Shown: positions 23,778 through 35,500, counted from the first letter of the stretch. The stretch is 64,000 nucleotides of DNA from Aporrectodea caliginosa (GCA_020284085.1 JACEVL010001161.1:3271344-3335343); one strand, 5' to 3'. Numbers and translations: made by a program. The notes: a model not told the origin generated them from the sequence alone.

Positions 23778-24570
23778 ATTCGTAATCGTAAGCTTATTCT
23801 CCAAACTTCTAAAACGCCACTCGAAAGCCAAGCGCAGGGCACCAGCTTATTCACGAGCGCTGCGTCTAGTCAGAAGGGTTGTCCAAAAGAGTAGTCCGAA
23901 GGAGGTGTGTGTCCAGAGGATCAGAGGGGGAAGAGCATCTGTTAAGGCGGGTGGGGTTTAGGCAGTGTTTAATCTAGTCCCCTTGCTGTCGGGGGGAATT
24001 GAGGGTTCTGGGGAAGGGGGATCCAGCTTATTATAAAAGTTGACGACCGGGGGGGTAGTGACGAGTGTTACCAAGAACAAGAGTTCAAAAAATTTTCCAG
24101 GAATTTTCGAGGGGGGTAGTAACGAGAGTTTTCCAAGGATTTTCGAGGGGTAATAACAACAATTTCCCAACAATATTCGAGGGGGGGTAGTAACAAGACC
24201 TTTTCCAAGAAGAATTTTCGAGGGGGTAGTATCAAGAGTTTTCCAAGACAATATTCTACAAAATTACATGTCTTTAATTTTTCTTGAGGCAAAAATTTCA
24301 TCTCTTTAATTTTTCTGGGGGGGGAACTCGATCCTGGGGGAACTTTACCCCCCCAGAGACGTCTAGATTAAACACTGGGTTTAGGTCGAGAATTGGAGGG
24401 TATAAGATCAGCTGAGTCGGGGTAAGAATTCTTGAAGAGGTAAGAATATAGTTTCTTGTGGAAAGCCTTGGGAGTGATGGATAGAGGAGCCTGAGGCAGA
24501 TGATGGTGGGTGATAGGCGATGATTGCGGAGGAACCGAAAAGTGCGGAATTCAGGAGGCAGGATATCGTT
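23778..24570 (-). mobile_element. LINE 3' fragment split by a hAT MITE
   Basis: The minus strand ends in a tail reading GGCGTTTTAGAAGTTTGGAG with TTACGATTACGAA repeats. The same tail family occurs at 30080 and 40083. Upstream, after the MITE, a C-terminal LINE-like reading (FPQETIFLPLQEFLPRLS) precedes the stop at 24408. Confidence 0.5.
23963..24377. mobile_element. Non-autonomous hAT element with internal minisatellite
   Basis: Perfect 15-bp inverted termini CAGTGTTTAATCTAG and a perfect 8-bp duplication GGTTTAGG (23955-23962, 24378-24385). The interior is a minisatellite of about 35 bp with repeated TTTTCGAGGGGGTAGTAAC and AGTTTTCCAAG, so the element carries tandem repeats as cargo. Confidence 0.93.
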
Positions 24571-24583
24571 CTAGAGATGTGAT

Positions 24584-24774
24584 CAGTAACGTAACGAGGG
24601 GGGCAGAGGGGGGGCAGCCGCCCCCGGGCGCAGCACAAGGGGAGCAAAATTAGCTTTCAGAGGTAGGCCTTCACAGTACTATGACAAGAATAATAAAAAT
24701 TCTACAAGAAAATAAAAAAGGGTGCCGTCATCAACTCTTGCATCTGGGCGCTGAAACCCTTCGTTATGCCACTG
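24584..24774. mobile_element. hAT-type MITE
   Basis: Termini CAGTAACGTAACGAGGGG and, inverted, CAGTGGCATAACGAAGGG. Flanks GATGTGAT and GACGTGGT agree at 6 of 8 positions, consistent with an old 8-bp duplication. Confidence 0.7.
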
Positions 24775-25126
24775 GACGTGGTGCAGTGTTGGAAATGGCT
24801 CGGTTGGAGAACTTGAGATGAGTAGAGTATATAGTAGGCCTACTGTATAGTGGGATTACAGAGACTAAGACAAATTAATGCATCGCAGTTTCAGTACGAG
24901 AACGCGTGGGTCCTTTGATATACATGTACGAAATTCAAACAGCATAATTAAGCGACACCTATCTCAGGAAGCTTTGTCGGTCCATCCAGGATGTCTGCAG
25001 GGCCGCCGTTCTCTCCGTTTCTCTGCGCAGGGCGAACTTCTTGTCCTCTGTGCGCGAACTTCGACAGAGACACGCAGCGCAGCGACGCGACGCGCCTTCT
25101 CTGTTGCTGGCCCTGCGGTTTGGAAC

Positions 25127-25305
25127 CAGTGGAGGCGCCAGGATTTCAGGTTTGAGGGGCTAAAGCTCCAATTAAGTCCTTCCCTTTTGTCCCCTCCTCC
25201 CTGTGATTTGCAGTGATTTCCAACTCCTTTTTTGGGGGAGGGGGGGGGTGGCTGAACCGCAGTTAGGGAGGGCTAAGCCCCCTATCCCCTCTGGCGCCGC
25301 CACTG
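25127..25305. mobile_element. hAT-type MITE (nest level 2)
   Basis: 179 bp with termini CAGTGGAGGCGCCAG and CAGTGGCGGCGCCAG (inverted), flanked by a perfect TTTGGAAC duplication (25119-25126, 25306-25313). Same family as 32368-32531, with which it shares GGATTTCAGGTTTG after the terminus. Confidence 0.95.
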
Positions 25306-27316
25306 TTTGGAACTGGCTCTCTCCATACTTGCGCCTCTTGCCCAGGGTCCAGTGGCGTAGCCAGTTATTTTTTCATGGGGGGGCAGTGGGGTGGCAGCTT
25401 AAAATTATGGGGTGGCTACCGACGCCTACCGTTGGCAATTAAAGCGCGCATCGGCATCGCGAGCCGTACGCACGATAATTGAGCAATTGAGCAATTGAAC
25501 AAAATACTGAAAGTAGTCAGAAGTGTCATGACATCATTGACATGACAGCAATCACATCATTGACATGTCTTAACGTGTCTTAACTCAGTAACTTAAGAAC
25601 GAAGTAAAAGTCACAATCCGAAAATAGTAGTCGTAAGTGAATTTACAAATATATTTTCTTAATTTGTGTAAGTTGTCTTAAACCGAAGCTACAAAAATCA
25701 GAATGCGAAAAGAAGTTGTTGTCTAATGATCAAATGTCTAAATAATAATTGGCACTACAAATTTCACAAACCTAGAATAGATGTATAATGTATTCTACTG
25801 TTTTTGTGGTTAGCAGCAAAAACGTCAACAAACGTGGTCATGTTGAGAGCCTTGGCTCTCTCTGATTCAATAGAGAGCATACCCAAGCTAGCCTCGAATC
25901 TGTCATGCTGTTTCGAAGATATGTCTTTATTCGTTTCAGTGCAGAAAAACTTCTCTCACAAGCAGAACTGCCAACAGGTATTGTTACAGCGATCTGAGAA
26001 AGACGGTAGAGCTCATGAAATGCATCTTTGTATGGTTCTAAGAAGCTAGCCAACTGCAAAAGAGATATTGGAACTTCACTTCCAGCCTGCTTCTTGCGTT
26101 CGATAAGTCTTCTGGCTTGATGAAGCTCATGTTGCAGATCAGTTGCTTTCATACGCTGTTGCAAAAGCAGTAATTGTGTCCGGCTTGAGAAATGATTCGC
26201 TCATTGGACTCAGTGACTGTATTCCTGTCATTATTCCACAATTCAATCCTGAAAACCTTCTATCCATTTCAGCATTGATTGAGTCGAGAATTGAATAGTA
26301 GACTTGCGTTCTGAAATCTCTCTTTCCACTTATGTCTTCTCTCTGTCCAGTGGTCTCCATGACTAGGGTAAAACTACCATTTAGTGGCCACAAATTTTTT
26401 TGTTTTGATGATTTGCAGCTATATGTAGAGCTAGAAAGGATCTGTTGATACCAATAGAAAGAGAATCAGATGAAGCACATGCTAGAGCTCATCAAACTCA
26501 AATGGTTACTTTTATAAATTTTTTATAAGCAACAGAAGACGGACTTAGCAGAAGCACCATTTAATGGCCAGGGCATACCATTTAGTGGCCATGGCCATTA
26601 TGTGGTAAAATACTTATAGTAAAGATTAACCATTTACTGGCCACGTTTGAAAGCTAAAAGCAACAATATTTAATGTATTAAAGTATATGATTTTACTTTA
26701 TTAATAGAAATAATGATACAGCAAAACACTGATTAACAATAATTGTTGCACTTTTACTTGTCTAATGGGCTAATTTTCCAAATGTAGGCTTGTTAAACGG
26801 AGTTATGCCTATTATAAAATGTTGACACGTTTATCTTGAAAAATCTGAAATAATGTTGACAGCAACTGCTGCATAATAATAATATTAGATGCTAAGTTTA
26901 ATTGCGCTCTGAAAACTATAAACAAATATTCAACATTAATGCTGAAAACTCGAAATAAAATTCAGTAATACTGCTGCACCCAAAAACTATAACAAGAAAC
27001 AACTAAAAACTCAATTAGAAATACCTAATATCCATAAATCTGAATTACTGAAGAAACAGCAACATGTAAGTTTTATGCCTTTATAACAACTTTTTAATAA
27101 AACAGTTTAACTAACTGTATTTCCGTTATGGCTTACTGGTGACTAGTTGACTGGTAACATGAAAAACATGTGAAATCACCATCGATATCATTATCAAATT
27201 TACCATTATCCTTGGCATAAGATTTGTGATAATGAACTCCTTCACAATCAACACACTCTACCCATTCTTCATGAAGTTTGGGGTGTTTTGAATCAATTAT
27301 TGACGCAGGCAATGAC

Positions 27317-27475
27317 TATCAAATCAAATCAAATCAAAACTCTTTTATTGAAGCCATGTCAAATAAAATCACATAACATTTCAACATAAAATATCAGGAT
27401 TGGCCGCAAGAGGAGTCCCAAAAGGGATCAAGATCCCGCTAACTAGGGACACCTAAAACAACATTTCAGAAATCT
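27317..27475 (-). repeat. Retroposon tail inside the pogo element (nest level 4)
   Basis: On the minus strand it ends CAATAAAAGAGTTTTGATTT with GATTT repeats, a non-LTR type tail, preceded by GGACTCCTCTTGCGGCC. A similar TTGATTTGATTTGATTTCC tract occurs at 60446. The 5' boundary is uncertain. Confidence 0.6.
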
Positions 27476-27514
27476 GAATGAGTGATAGCTAAATCCTTGA
27501 TAAACAGTGTATAA

Positions 27515-28162
27515 CTATAACCATCTCCTTATTGCCGCTTGTCCTGCTCTGCAAATATTTTGCTCCTTTTGGAGCGATAACCCTTCTTGGTTTATGCTCC
27601 ATTTGGAACTGGGTCTCTCATCCATATTCCAGATTTGACGAGGACAATCAGTGAAGACCTTCTCAACAAAGAGAGACTTAAGAGCAAAGAAATAGCTCTG
27701 CCCATGCACATTTGCCTAATGGCAGGTGTTCCCTCAGGTTTCCAAAGGCACATGTTGCTATTATGTCGCTTTATAAGCTGCCACCATTTCTCAGATGGTT
27801 CGGACCATTTAAAGTGAACTTTATGTTATTTGGCCAGCTGACCAGCATATTCCATAACTTTGTCTTTCCAGAACCTATTCCAAAAATAGCCCTATTTGCT
27901 GCATAATCCACAAGTTTGTTTTCTAGCTCAGCTCTCAAGACAGGTTTTTTCCTGGCTTAACTCCAACAGATGTTTTGCCATTCAGAATTTTCTGTAGAGT
28001 TGCTCGTGGAACTTGATATTGCTTGGCAGCTTGTCTTAGACTCGTTCCATTCTGGACAGCACAAACAGCCATTTCCATGTCCTCGTTACTCCACAAAACT
28101 TCTTTGTCGGTGTTTTGGATTTTCTCACTTGCTGCCTTTTTGCTTAGCATTGTTGGCTTCAC
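27515..28162 (-). pseudogene. pogo-like transposase, frameshifted
   Basis: The N-terminal part (28162-27935) holds a psq-type helix-turn-helix, MAVCAVQNGTSLRQAAKQY followed by VPRATLQKIL. Downstream, in shifted frames, are a LIKRH...CLWKPEGT block and IWNMDE, the start of the DDE domain, then VIAPKGAKY. At least two frameshifts separate these blocks and the C-terminal catalytic residues are not intact, so the copy is inactive. Confidence 0.83.
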
Positions 28163-29573
28163 GATTGCTGCCAGCTGCAGTACTTTTCTTGTGATTCACC
28201 TTGTACCTACAAAATATTAATAAATTATATTGAAAAACTTGTTATTAATATAGGTAGGCAATGATGCAAATATTATTTACAAACATTGCACCAATTAGTG
28301 GCCGCCTCATACCTATTACTGGCCGCCATATACCTATTAGTGGCCATGGCCACTGAATGGTAGGACTAGGCGGCCATTAAATGGTAGTACTGAGCCAATT
28401 CCATTGCGAAGGCGATAGAATTAATTCAATCTATCCAACAATATTATGTGATGTGTTTATACGCTTAAAAGTGATTTTGCGTTAATACTTGATCAAGAAA
28501 ATAAGAATATACCTACCAGATTGTCTCCAAAATCAGCCAAAATGTTACAACTTTTCAGAAAAAAATCGCTAAATGTTCCCGTAAACAGCACCGAAGAAAA
28601 CACGCCCAGTATAAACAATGTGATCACGTGACAGCAACGGGGGTTACCCCATGTAGTTCCCCGTGAATATTTAGACATGAAAATATTTTGTTTTAAGCAT
28701 TAGCTCTCAGGCTAATATGGAATTTCAATGAGTGAAAAGTGGCCACTAATTGGTTAGTGGCCACTAATGGGTAGTTTTACCCTACTGTATCTTGAAGCCT
28801 CGTTGAAACCAATCTGGGACGCTTTTTTCTCATTTCTGGAAGTTGAATGCTGCATGTTGCAGTTAGTTGTGAGACACTGTTCCACAACTTCTCAAATTCA
28901 ACCTCAGTTCTGAGCTCGATGAGTCGAATAGCTACTACTTGTATTAGATCTACTGCTGCTGCAAGATCCAGACTTGTTGCTTGTAGCTGGTCTGAAAGAG
29001 TCTTGGTTTCGCCGAGAATCGTGCAGAATATTTCAAGAAGCAGGATAAAGACGTAGGGTATTATAGCCATAGACTATGTATTTTTAGATTTTGGATGTAT
29101 TGGATAGAAATTATATAAAATTCTTTATCACTCGTGCAGGGATTGGGGGGCAGCTGGGGTGGCAGCCCTTTCATTTGGGGGGCAGCTGCCCCCTTGCCCC
29201 CCCGTAGTTACGCCCCTGCCAGGGTCCCCTCCAACACGTTCTCTTGCAATCTTAAAAGTGTCCACTTTAGCCGAGGTTGAGTCGGTCGGGAATGCTCCTA
29301 AATTGTAGGCTAACCTTGAAGGGGCGTTATATAAATCCTCGTACTGTCGTACAGAATGAAAGAATGAAACCAATAACAGAACAATCAAATGCGTGCTGCA
29401 GACGGACAATTAATTAACAGCGTCCAAAATAACCAGAGGTAAAGAAGCGAACAAAAGCAGACGATGACAATGCACAGTGTCCGAAGCGCCATCTAACGAG
29501 TCAGGAATTAAGCAATGTACGAATCAACCGGTTATTCCAAGTGGCGACAACAACTTACCTAGGCATCCGCAGT

Positions 29574-29760
29574 GGCGGCACTAGCCGCACTACAGCAGGG
29601 CAAGCCAGGGCAAATGCCTTGGTAAAAAGTCTTTGCCCTGGTCGTTGCCCTGCCAGAATTTCTGCCCTGCCGAGAATTTATTTGGTGCATAATAAATAGC
29701 CCCCTGCGCTGGTTACTTGCATGACTGCCCTGGCCATGCTCTGGTTTAAAAAAATGCCTG
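29574..29760. repeat. One-ended hAT-like sequence
   Basis: Opens CAGTGGCGGCACTAG, as the neighbouring hAT MITEs do, then holds an imperfect hairpin built from AGGGCAAATGCC and TTTGCCCTGG. No matching right terminus found. Confidence 0.4.
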
Positions 29761-30079
29761 GCGTGTTCATTCGCTTCGTGATCTGAAGTCCATAGAGAAA
29801 AAGACCTTAGCCTCCTTAGGCCTATTACCCAGACAGAATTAGGAAGGCAGTCTGTTAAACCTACAGATGCAGTGAATTAAGTCTAGATAGGCCCTATCAG
29901 ATAGTAGGCCTAAAGACATGCATGAAGATGATCCTAGGAGCTCTTAAAAATGTTTTAGGCCTATACCATAACCTTAGCTAAGTTATAGTTTCTAGTACAA
30001 AATTAACACAAGCCTATAGGCTAGGCTACACATTAGCGCGTGAACAACAGGCCTAGTTTAGCTTCGGACTATAATCCGA

Positions 30080-31200
30080 CTATAATAATCGTAATCGCAA
30101 TCGTATAGGCCTAAACTCCAGATTTCTAAAGTGCTACTCAGCTTATTCACGAGCGCTGCGTCATATCAGAGGGATTTGTCCAGACTCCAGAGATCGATGT
30201 CCAATGGAGGTCCAGCCGTCCAAGTCCGGTTGTCAGAGTCTCATGATCAGAGAGACCAGAGAGAGAGGAAGCAAAGCAGCTGTAAGGGCGGGTTTCGTTG
30301 AGGACGAGCAGTGGCGGCGCCAAGGCAGGTCGCAGCGGTCATTTGACCTGCTTATTTCACTCCCGACCTGCTTAATGACCTGCTTAAAATTCTTGGGAAT
30401 TTTTAATATTTTCTTTACATTTCAAACATCAACATCTGTGACTATTGCAATTAGGCCTATTTAGATCTAATCGACTTTTTTCGTTTATGTCAATAGAAGT
30501 CTATGTTGTAAACTCTAAAATTGAAATGCTGAAGTAGGCCTACTTATTCTTTGCCGCCGTTGCGTCAAAATTTTGTGGAAATAAATACAATTAGCTTAGG
30601 CCTAATAGTGCGTCGTTGATAACCTCGCGAATAGAAATTAACCTATTTCAGTTGTTTACGAATTGCATCAACGTTATATAGGATTAGCAAAGAAATTAAT
30701 AAATAGCAATGAGGGGCTGCAACATTGAAGAATTCTTCGGAAATAAATCTTGCGAAAAACGCATTCAGCATAATGATAAAATTTTGACTGTTAATGCGGA
30801 CGTTGGTGTAGCTCTGAACGATAATAATGCTAGCGACTTGTAGGATGTCTAAACGATGTTTCTGTAAATGTTGAAAACGTGGGTCTCGCGACTCGTGCGT
30901 CTTATTAGCATAGGCTACATGTTCATGATGTTCTGAGTAGGTGATCAGTACTTCCAAATCTAGTAAAGTAACTAAAGTTTAACGTTTTAATGCTGAATTC
31001 TTTCAAATTTATTTGAATATATTACAACAATTGGGCTATAAGCGTGTTATAGATACATGCATGCATGCATGTTTCTTGATGCGTCAAACTCAAACATTAA
31101 TTTCTTCGACCTGCTGAATAACTCCCATGACTCTGACGCGACCTGCTGAAATTGTATAGCTGGCGCCGCCACTGAGGACGAGGAAGGGTTAGGAAAATCG
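30080..31200 (-). mobile_element. LINE-type tail fragment split by a hAT element
   Basis: Related to 23778 and 40083: AATCGTAATCGCAATCG tail, TCTAAAGTGC, then CAGCTTATTCACGAGCGC. The fragment continues on the far side of the 30309-31174 hAT insertion. Confidence 0.5.
30309..31174. mobile_element. hAT-type element, 0.87 kb
   Basis: Termini CAGTGGCGGCGCCA at both ends (inverted) and a perfect 8-bp duplication AGGACGAG (30301-30308, 31175-31182). Subterminal GACCTGCT repeats occur near both ends. No transposase motif seen. Confidence 0.93.
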
Positions 31201-31589
31201 CAATTTCGGTTCAGTATCGGTTTTACTGACTATATAGGCCTACTTTTGAAGTAAGGAATTAAGTCTGTATATATATAGTGTAGGCTACGTCCGTGACGGT
31301 CCGTCTCTCAGACTCAGTCCGTGACACTATTCACACGTATGGCGGCTTGGCGCTGTGGATAGGGCGCTACACAGGAAGTTGTGCTTATGTAATTGTAATC
31401 GTAAGGGTAGGCCTACTAGGTGCACATTTATATAGCGCTTCTCAGATAAAACTTATTAGAGCTCATTAATGTTCCGTAGTTCCGTACCTAACAACACAAG
31501 ACCACGATAAACAAGAATGGTCTTTAATGAGCCTCCTGAAGATTCTAATTAGGCCTACACATTTAAACAAAGCAGAATTTTGGCCAGTG

Positions 31590-31670
31590 TTTACTAATAA
31601 TAATATTCGTTTATTGACGAAACACTGGGTTGGCACACCGCAACCCATTACAGAAACAGTAGCCTAATAC
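31590..31670 (-). repeat. SINE/LINE tail with TAATAA repeats
   Basis: The plus strand reads AATATTCGTTTATTGACG and CCGCAACCCATTACAG, similar to the tail of the SINE at 42385-42597. A separate ATATAGCGCTTCTCAG tail lies near 31430. Confidence 0.5.
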
Positions 31671-31836
31671 CAGTTCCAAATTAGCAAATTATTCAATTTA
31701 AATCACTGTTCAAGCACGGGGCAACATAGTCATCGGGGCAGCATTAAACTCCTGAACAATGACCTCGGGATGAAATTTCTGTCATCTTTGGGCGGCAATT
31801 GAAAGTCATGTGGTCTCGGTCGAAGATCATGATGAC

Positions 31837-32004
31837 CAGGGACGTAACTAGCGTTGGGCTTGGGGGGCTTAAGCCCCCCCAAACGAAGCTGAAGCCCCCC
31901 CAAATAAATCAAACCGTCAGGCTTCACTATAGGCTTGGGCTAACGCATTCGCCATGTTCTAGGCTTAAAGCCCCCCCAAACGAAAAGTCCTAGTTACGCC
32001 ACTG
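31837..32004. mobile_element. hAT-type MITE
   Basis: Termini CAGGGACGTAACTAG and CAGTGGCGTAACTAG (inverted), perfect duplication ATGATGAC (31829-31836, 32005-32012). Two internal AAGCCCCCCCAAA words. Confidence 0.93.
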
Positions 32005-32282
32005 ATGATGACGGATATTAGTAGCAGGAAAGACCGATCGCAGCACATGAGTCTTGGATCGCATAACCGATCGTAGCAGTCTGTCCTCAGCATCACACAC
32101 ACTGAGATACAACAGAGTTGAAAGGCTCGGTAGCTGTGATCTTGGAGATGATGCTATAAAGAGGCCTCTTACTAGGCCTATTATTGTCCTTTTCAGTTAA
32201 TTATTTCTAAATGTCCCAGCGTACGTACATGTAGGTCAGCGTAGGTCTGCGTAGGTTTTCAGTGTAGGTCTATACATAGGCC

Positions 32283-32590
32283 CAGAGGCGAAAATCTATA
32301 ACTTACATAACTTTGGGGGAACAGATTCTACGAGGGCCGGATGTTTGGGGGAGCAGAAGGTCTTAAGCAGTAGCGGCACCAGGATTTCAGGTTTGGGGGG
32401 CTAAAACTCCAATTCCTTCCCTTTCTCCCCTCCTCTCTGGCATTGGCAGTGATTTCCCGCTTTTGTTTGGGGGCTGAGCCGCCGATAGCGGGGCTTCAGC
32501 CCACCCTAGCCCCATGCTGGCGCCGCCCCTGGTCTTAAGTCAAAACTTTGGGGAGGCAGTCCCCCTCTGTCCCCATGATTTATGCCACTG
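32283..32590. mobile_element. hAT-type MITE hosting another hAT MITE
   Basis: Left end CAGAGGCGAAAAT, right end TATGCCACTG, perfect duplication CATAGGCC (32275-32282, 32591-32598). The inner insertion at 32368-32531 splits it. Confidence 0.85.
32368..32531. mobile_element. Nested hAT-type MITE
   Basis: CAGTAGCGGCACCAGG at left, CTGGCGCCGCCCCTG at right, perfect duplication GTCTTAAG (32360-32367, 32532-32539). Same family as 25127-25305. Confidence 0.93.
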
Positions 32591-32696
32591 CATAGGCCTA
32601 CAATAGTTTACGCCCTCCGATTCCGCGATACAACAAGTTGTAGGTCTATCCGTGCATGCACAAATATACGTAGGCCTCTACATAGTCTACAGTTTC

Positions 32697-33762
32697 CAGG
32701 GGTGGGCAAACTACGGCCCGCGGGCCAGATCTGGCCCGCCAACGCTTTTTATCCGGCCCGCCAAAACATTTTATCTGGTCCAAACAATTCTTCAGAAAAG
32801 TAAAAAGTCATAAAATTCAGACCACAAGAAAAATTCCTCATGCTGCTTTCTTATTTGCTATTCCGGTTTGTATTATTCGCATTCACCTACATCTGTAAAC
32901 AAACATTTTCAACTCTGAAGATAAACAAATCCAAGTAAAAATCTCAGTTAGCTGATCTAAATTTCAACTCCATAATACGAATGTGAACTTAGTCTCTCGA
33001 AGCCGTTATTATCGGCTGCTCCAGCTCCGAGTGGATTCTCGCTCTTTCTCATGATGCCCTATAGATAGTGGCTCTTGCTTTCGTTACTAGTCGAATTGAT
33101 CACTGTTCATCGACTCTCCTTGGCCTCACCTTGGAGTTCTGGGGCGACTAGATTGGGTTCTGTGCTCGGCTGCTTGGCTCATTGTGCGAATTAATTCCCA
33201 AATTCGCCTCTGTCTTTGCCTACATGCGCGATGTGTTGCACTGTCTTGCTGCCTGTGGCCCAATGAATATCATACCGGATTCCTGCTTCGTTTCACGCTG
33301 CACCCTTGACTGTGCTCTATCTTACCTCCAGGGGGTGATCTCGGCCGCCCAGTGGCCGACGTTGTAGCAGGCCCTGCATCTGGAATGACCTACGTACATC
33401 GGAGCTGCGTTTGCTACCTCTGACCAATCTAAATGCGTTTTATAAATCACTCAAGTCTTTTTTCAATAGCCGTGTCTGGGCTAGGAACACACTGAGTAGG
33501 TTTGTTGAAGGTGAGCTATGTAAGTGCCCAGAATTAATGAATGCAACCAGCGCAATTACTCAGGATTAAGGGAAAATTGTTATGCACGTTCACAGTTGCA
33601 TACATCTCACAAGTTAGGCCTACAGCCAAAGTACAATTAATTTTAATTCGGTAAACTTTTTAAATTTTAGTTGTTATTAAAAGTTAGAAATTTTGTATGT
33701 GGCCCCCCGAATTTTTTTGGCGTGTAATATGGCCCAATGTGCCAAAAGTTTGCCCACCCCTG
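32697..33762. mobile_element. hAT (Charlie-type termini) element hosting a LINE fragment
   Basis: Left end CAGGGGTGGGCAAACTACGG and right end AGTTTGCCCACCCCTG, with GGCCCGCGGGCC and repeated GGCCCGCC near the left. This is a widespread hAT terminal type. Target duplication is not clear: GTCTAC words lie on both sides but are not adjacent to both termini. Confidence 0.8.
32960..33490 (+). mobile_element. CR1/L2-like LINE fragment (nested)
   Basis: Reads in broken frames the same reverse-transcriptase C-terminal region as the copy at 8848-9660 ([23 protein letters not shown]). It has stops and frameshifts throughout. Confidence 0.75.
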
Positions 33763-33829
33763 GTCTACCCCTGGTCTACACTCTACAACTACGTATAGGT
33801 TCTGTGTGTAAGCATTAAACATGTAGGTG

Positions 33830-34304
33830 AAGTGGCGTAGCCAGACTTAAATTCAAGAGGAGGCAACTTCACAGAATCTAGTCCCCTTGCTGTCGGGGGG
33901 GAATCGAGGGTTCTGGTATACAGCTTATTTAAAAAGTTGACGACCGCGGGGGCAAAAAAGTTGACGACCGGGGGAGGAAGTTGACGACCGGGGGGGTAGT
34001 AACGAGTGTTTCCAAGAACAAGCCTTAAACAAAATTTTCGAGGGCGGGACTACTAACGGGAGTTTTCCGAGGATTTTCGAGGGGGTAGTAACGCGAGTTT
34101 TCCAAGACAATATTCACAGTAAATCCTGCCGGAAATATCCCTAACTTTACTAGATTTCACACCGAGACACGACACTTCAATTCAAGAGGAGGCAACTTGC
34201 CAAAATCCTGGTCATTTGCGTCGTTGATCAATTGAAACTCCACTATATGGAAAAACCAAGAGGACGCAATTGCCTCCTCCTGCCTTCATGTAGCTACGCC
34301 TATG
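33830..34304. mobile_element. hAT-type element with the TTTTCGAGGGGGTAG minisatellite
   Basis: Flanked by a perfect 8-bp TGTAGGTG duplication (33822-33829, 34305-34312). Termini AAGTGGCGTAGCCAG and a partly mutated TAGCTACGCC. The interior repeats the AATCTAGTCCCCTTGCTGTC and minisatellite block found in 23963-24377. An AAGAGGAGGCAACTT word occurs at both sides of that block. Confidence 0.83.
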
Positions 34305-34312
34305 TGTAGGTG

Positions 34313-35500
34313 TACTGTACGGTACATATTATTTTATTATAATATTTATTATACTATGTATGAACATTTAGACTATATTATTAGACTAAAGGCTTATCAC
34401 CTGCATACTATTTAAGTTAATATCCGTGCAAAATGCACAAACAAGAAAACAATAATGAAAATAATTATAGGCCTACATTATAATTTATAAAGTCTAGAGG
34501 CCACGCCACAAGGTGCAAAGGTGCACCTTTTGGCTTGCCGGACGAAGAGTGCATGCATGTAGCCTATGTGCCGACTACGGGAAGAAATTTGTTGTGGTCA
34601 TGCAAAATAAATTCGTAGTATTCAAATTGGGATCGATTCTCGTAAGCTGAATAGCGATTTATTTCCCGCAGCTGCTGCAGCAGTAAGCAGCAGCAAGCCG
34701 TAGAAGCAAGCAGCAGCAAGCAGCAGCAAGCATCGGCCTGCAGCAAGCGGCAGCAATAGCTTTCCACGCGCTGTGCCATTCGTTGTCATATATACGCCAA
34801 ATAGGGGCTACAAAGGCCGGGCTGTTGGCGCACCTTATCGCATTCAGCCGCCTGGCATCGAAATGGGGCTCGTCGGGAAGCCGGTCTTATAGTTGACCAA
34901 TCTAATGCATGGCCAACTAAAGTACGCAGCCTACCGTAGGCCTACGTCCATCTCAACGGAATTCAATGAAGTCCTGCTAAATTTCAAATTGACAAGTCTA
35001 TGGAAATCTCTTTTAATTTACCTTTTTGTTCTGTACACACACAAATAGCAACACCTGCAGCGATATCTATAGTAAAGTTTAGCAGTTTGCTATCTTTGTT
35101 TACGGTTTACACATTCCTTTGAAGTCAGGTCAACCGCAGAACCTTGAAAACCTCTCGACGTTAACCTCTTTCAACTTTTACCTCTAAGGTCATTCTCTTG
35201 TCGCATATTGCTAAATCACAGCAAATTTTACGCTGTTTACGCTGTTGGGGCCAGATTCTGTTTAGATTACGTTTACACAATCGATCTGTTCGCACTATAG
35301 CCGTGCCTTAATTGGTGTAGGTCCAATTAGTGTTAATTCCAATATCGACGGAATACGTTTTAGTGTCATCAAGTTTATCTTCCTTAATTTGACATCCTGT
35401 GTATGTCTCATTGAAGTGACCCTTGGAATTGACCCCGCTGCGTACTTTGTTTTAGGTACAGTCATCGATTGGTGCAATTAATTGTGTGCATCATTAGGCC
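34313..35500. other. Unannotated stretch with a CAG/GCA-rich tract
   Basis: A GCAGCA/AAGCAGCAGC tract at 34668-34755 produces a cysteine/leucine-rich frame on the minus strand that is only repeat. No gene is recognised. Confidence 0.5.

Larger units (their letters stand above)
26366..28782 (-). mobile_element. pogo/Tigger-like element (nest level 3)
   Basis: Inverted termini begin GGGTAAAACTACC and continue with near-identical TTAGTGGCCA, flanked by TA on both sides (26364-26365, 28783-28784). Several copies of ACC(A/T)ATTA(G)TGGCC-type words cluster inside both ends as subterminal repeats. The TA duplication and the encoded protein place it in the Tc1/mariner-pogo superfamily. Confidence 0.92.
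25838..29070 (-). pseudogene. hAT transposase remnant, split by a pogo-like element
   Basis: The upstream piece (29070-28785) reads LLEIFCTILGETKTLSDQLQ and DLIQVVAIRLIELR. The downstream piece (26363-25838) reads TTGQREDISGKRDFRTQVYY and ends in the hAT dimerisation motif SSACERSFSALKRIKTYLRN. This arrangement is typical of hAT transposases related to zinc-finger MYM-type/DUF4371 proteins. Removing the 2417-bp insertion and one TA joins both pieces in frame. The N-terminal half, with the BED-type zinc finger and first catalytic Asp, is missing. Confidence 0.85.
25350..29218 (-). mobile_element. 3.9-kb hAT element (nest level 2) carrying a pogo insertion
   Basis: Termini CAGTGGCGTAGCCAG and CAGGGGCGTAACTAC (inverted) with a perfect 8-bp duplication CCAGGGTC (25342-25349, 29219-29226). 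It carries a decayed transposase on the minus strand. Without the inner insertion it is about 1.45 kb, too short for a full hAT transposase, so it was internally deleted before or after insertion. Confidence 0.94.
24880..29370 (+). mobile_element. CR1/L2-like LINE 3' end, interrupted by nested transposons
   Basis: LINE sequence lies in three pieces: up to 25118, 25314-25341 and 29227-29370. The first encodes [13 protein letters not shown], the conserved C-terminal LINE motif. The second continues NWLSPYLRLLP. The third ends AAGGGGCGTTATATAAATCC with a GAAAGAATGAAA tail. Removing the two insertions and one copy of each 8-bp duplication makes the pieces collinear. Confidence 0.82.

Noticed and set aside
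34564..34779. Cys/Leu-rich frame on the minus strand
   Set aside because: Encoded by a CAG/GCA-rich tract.
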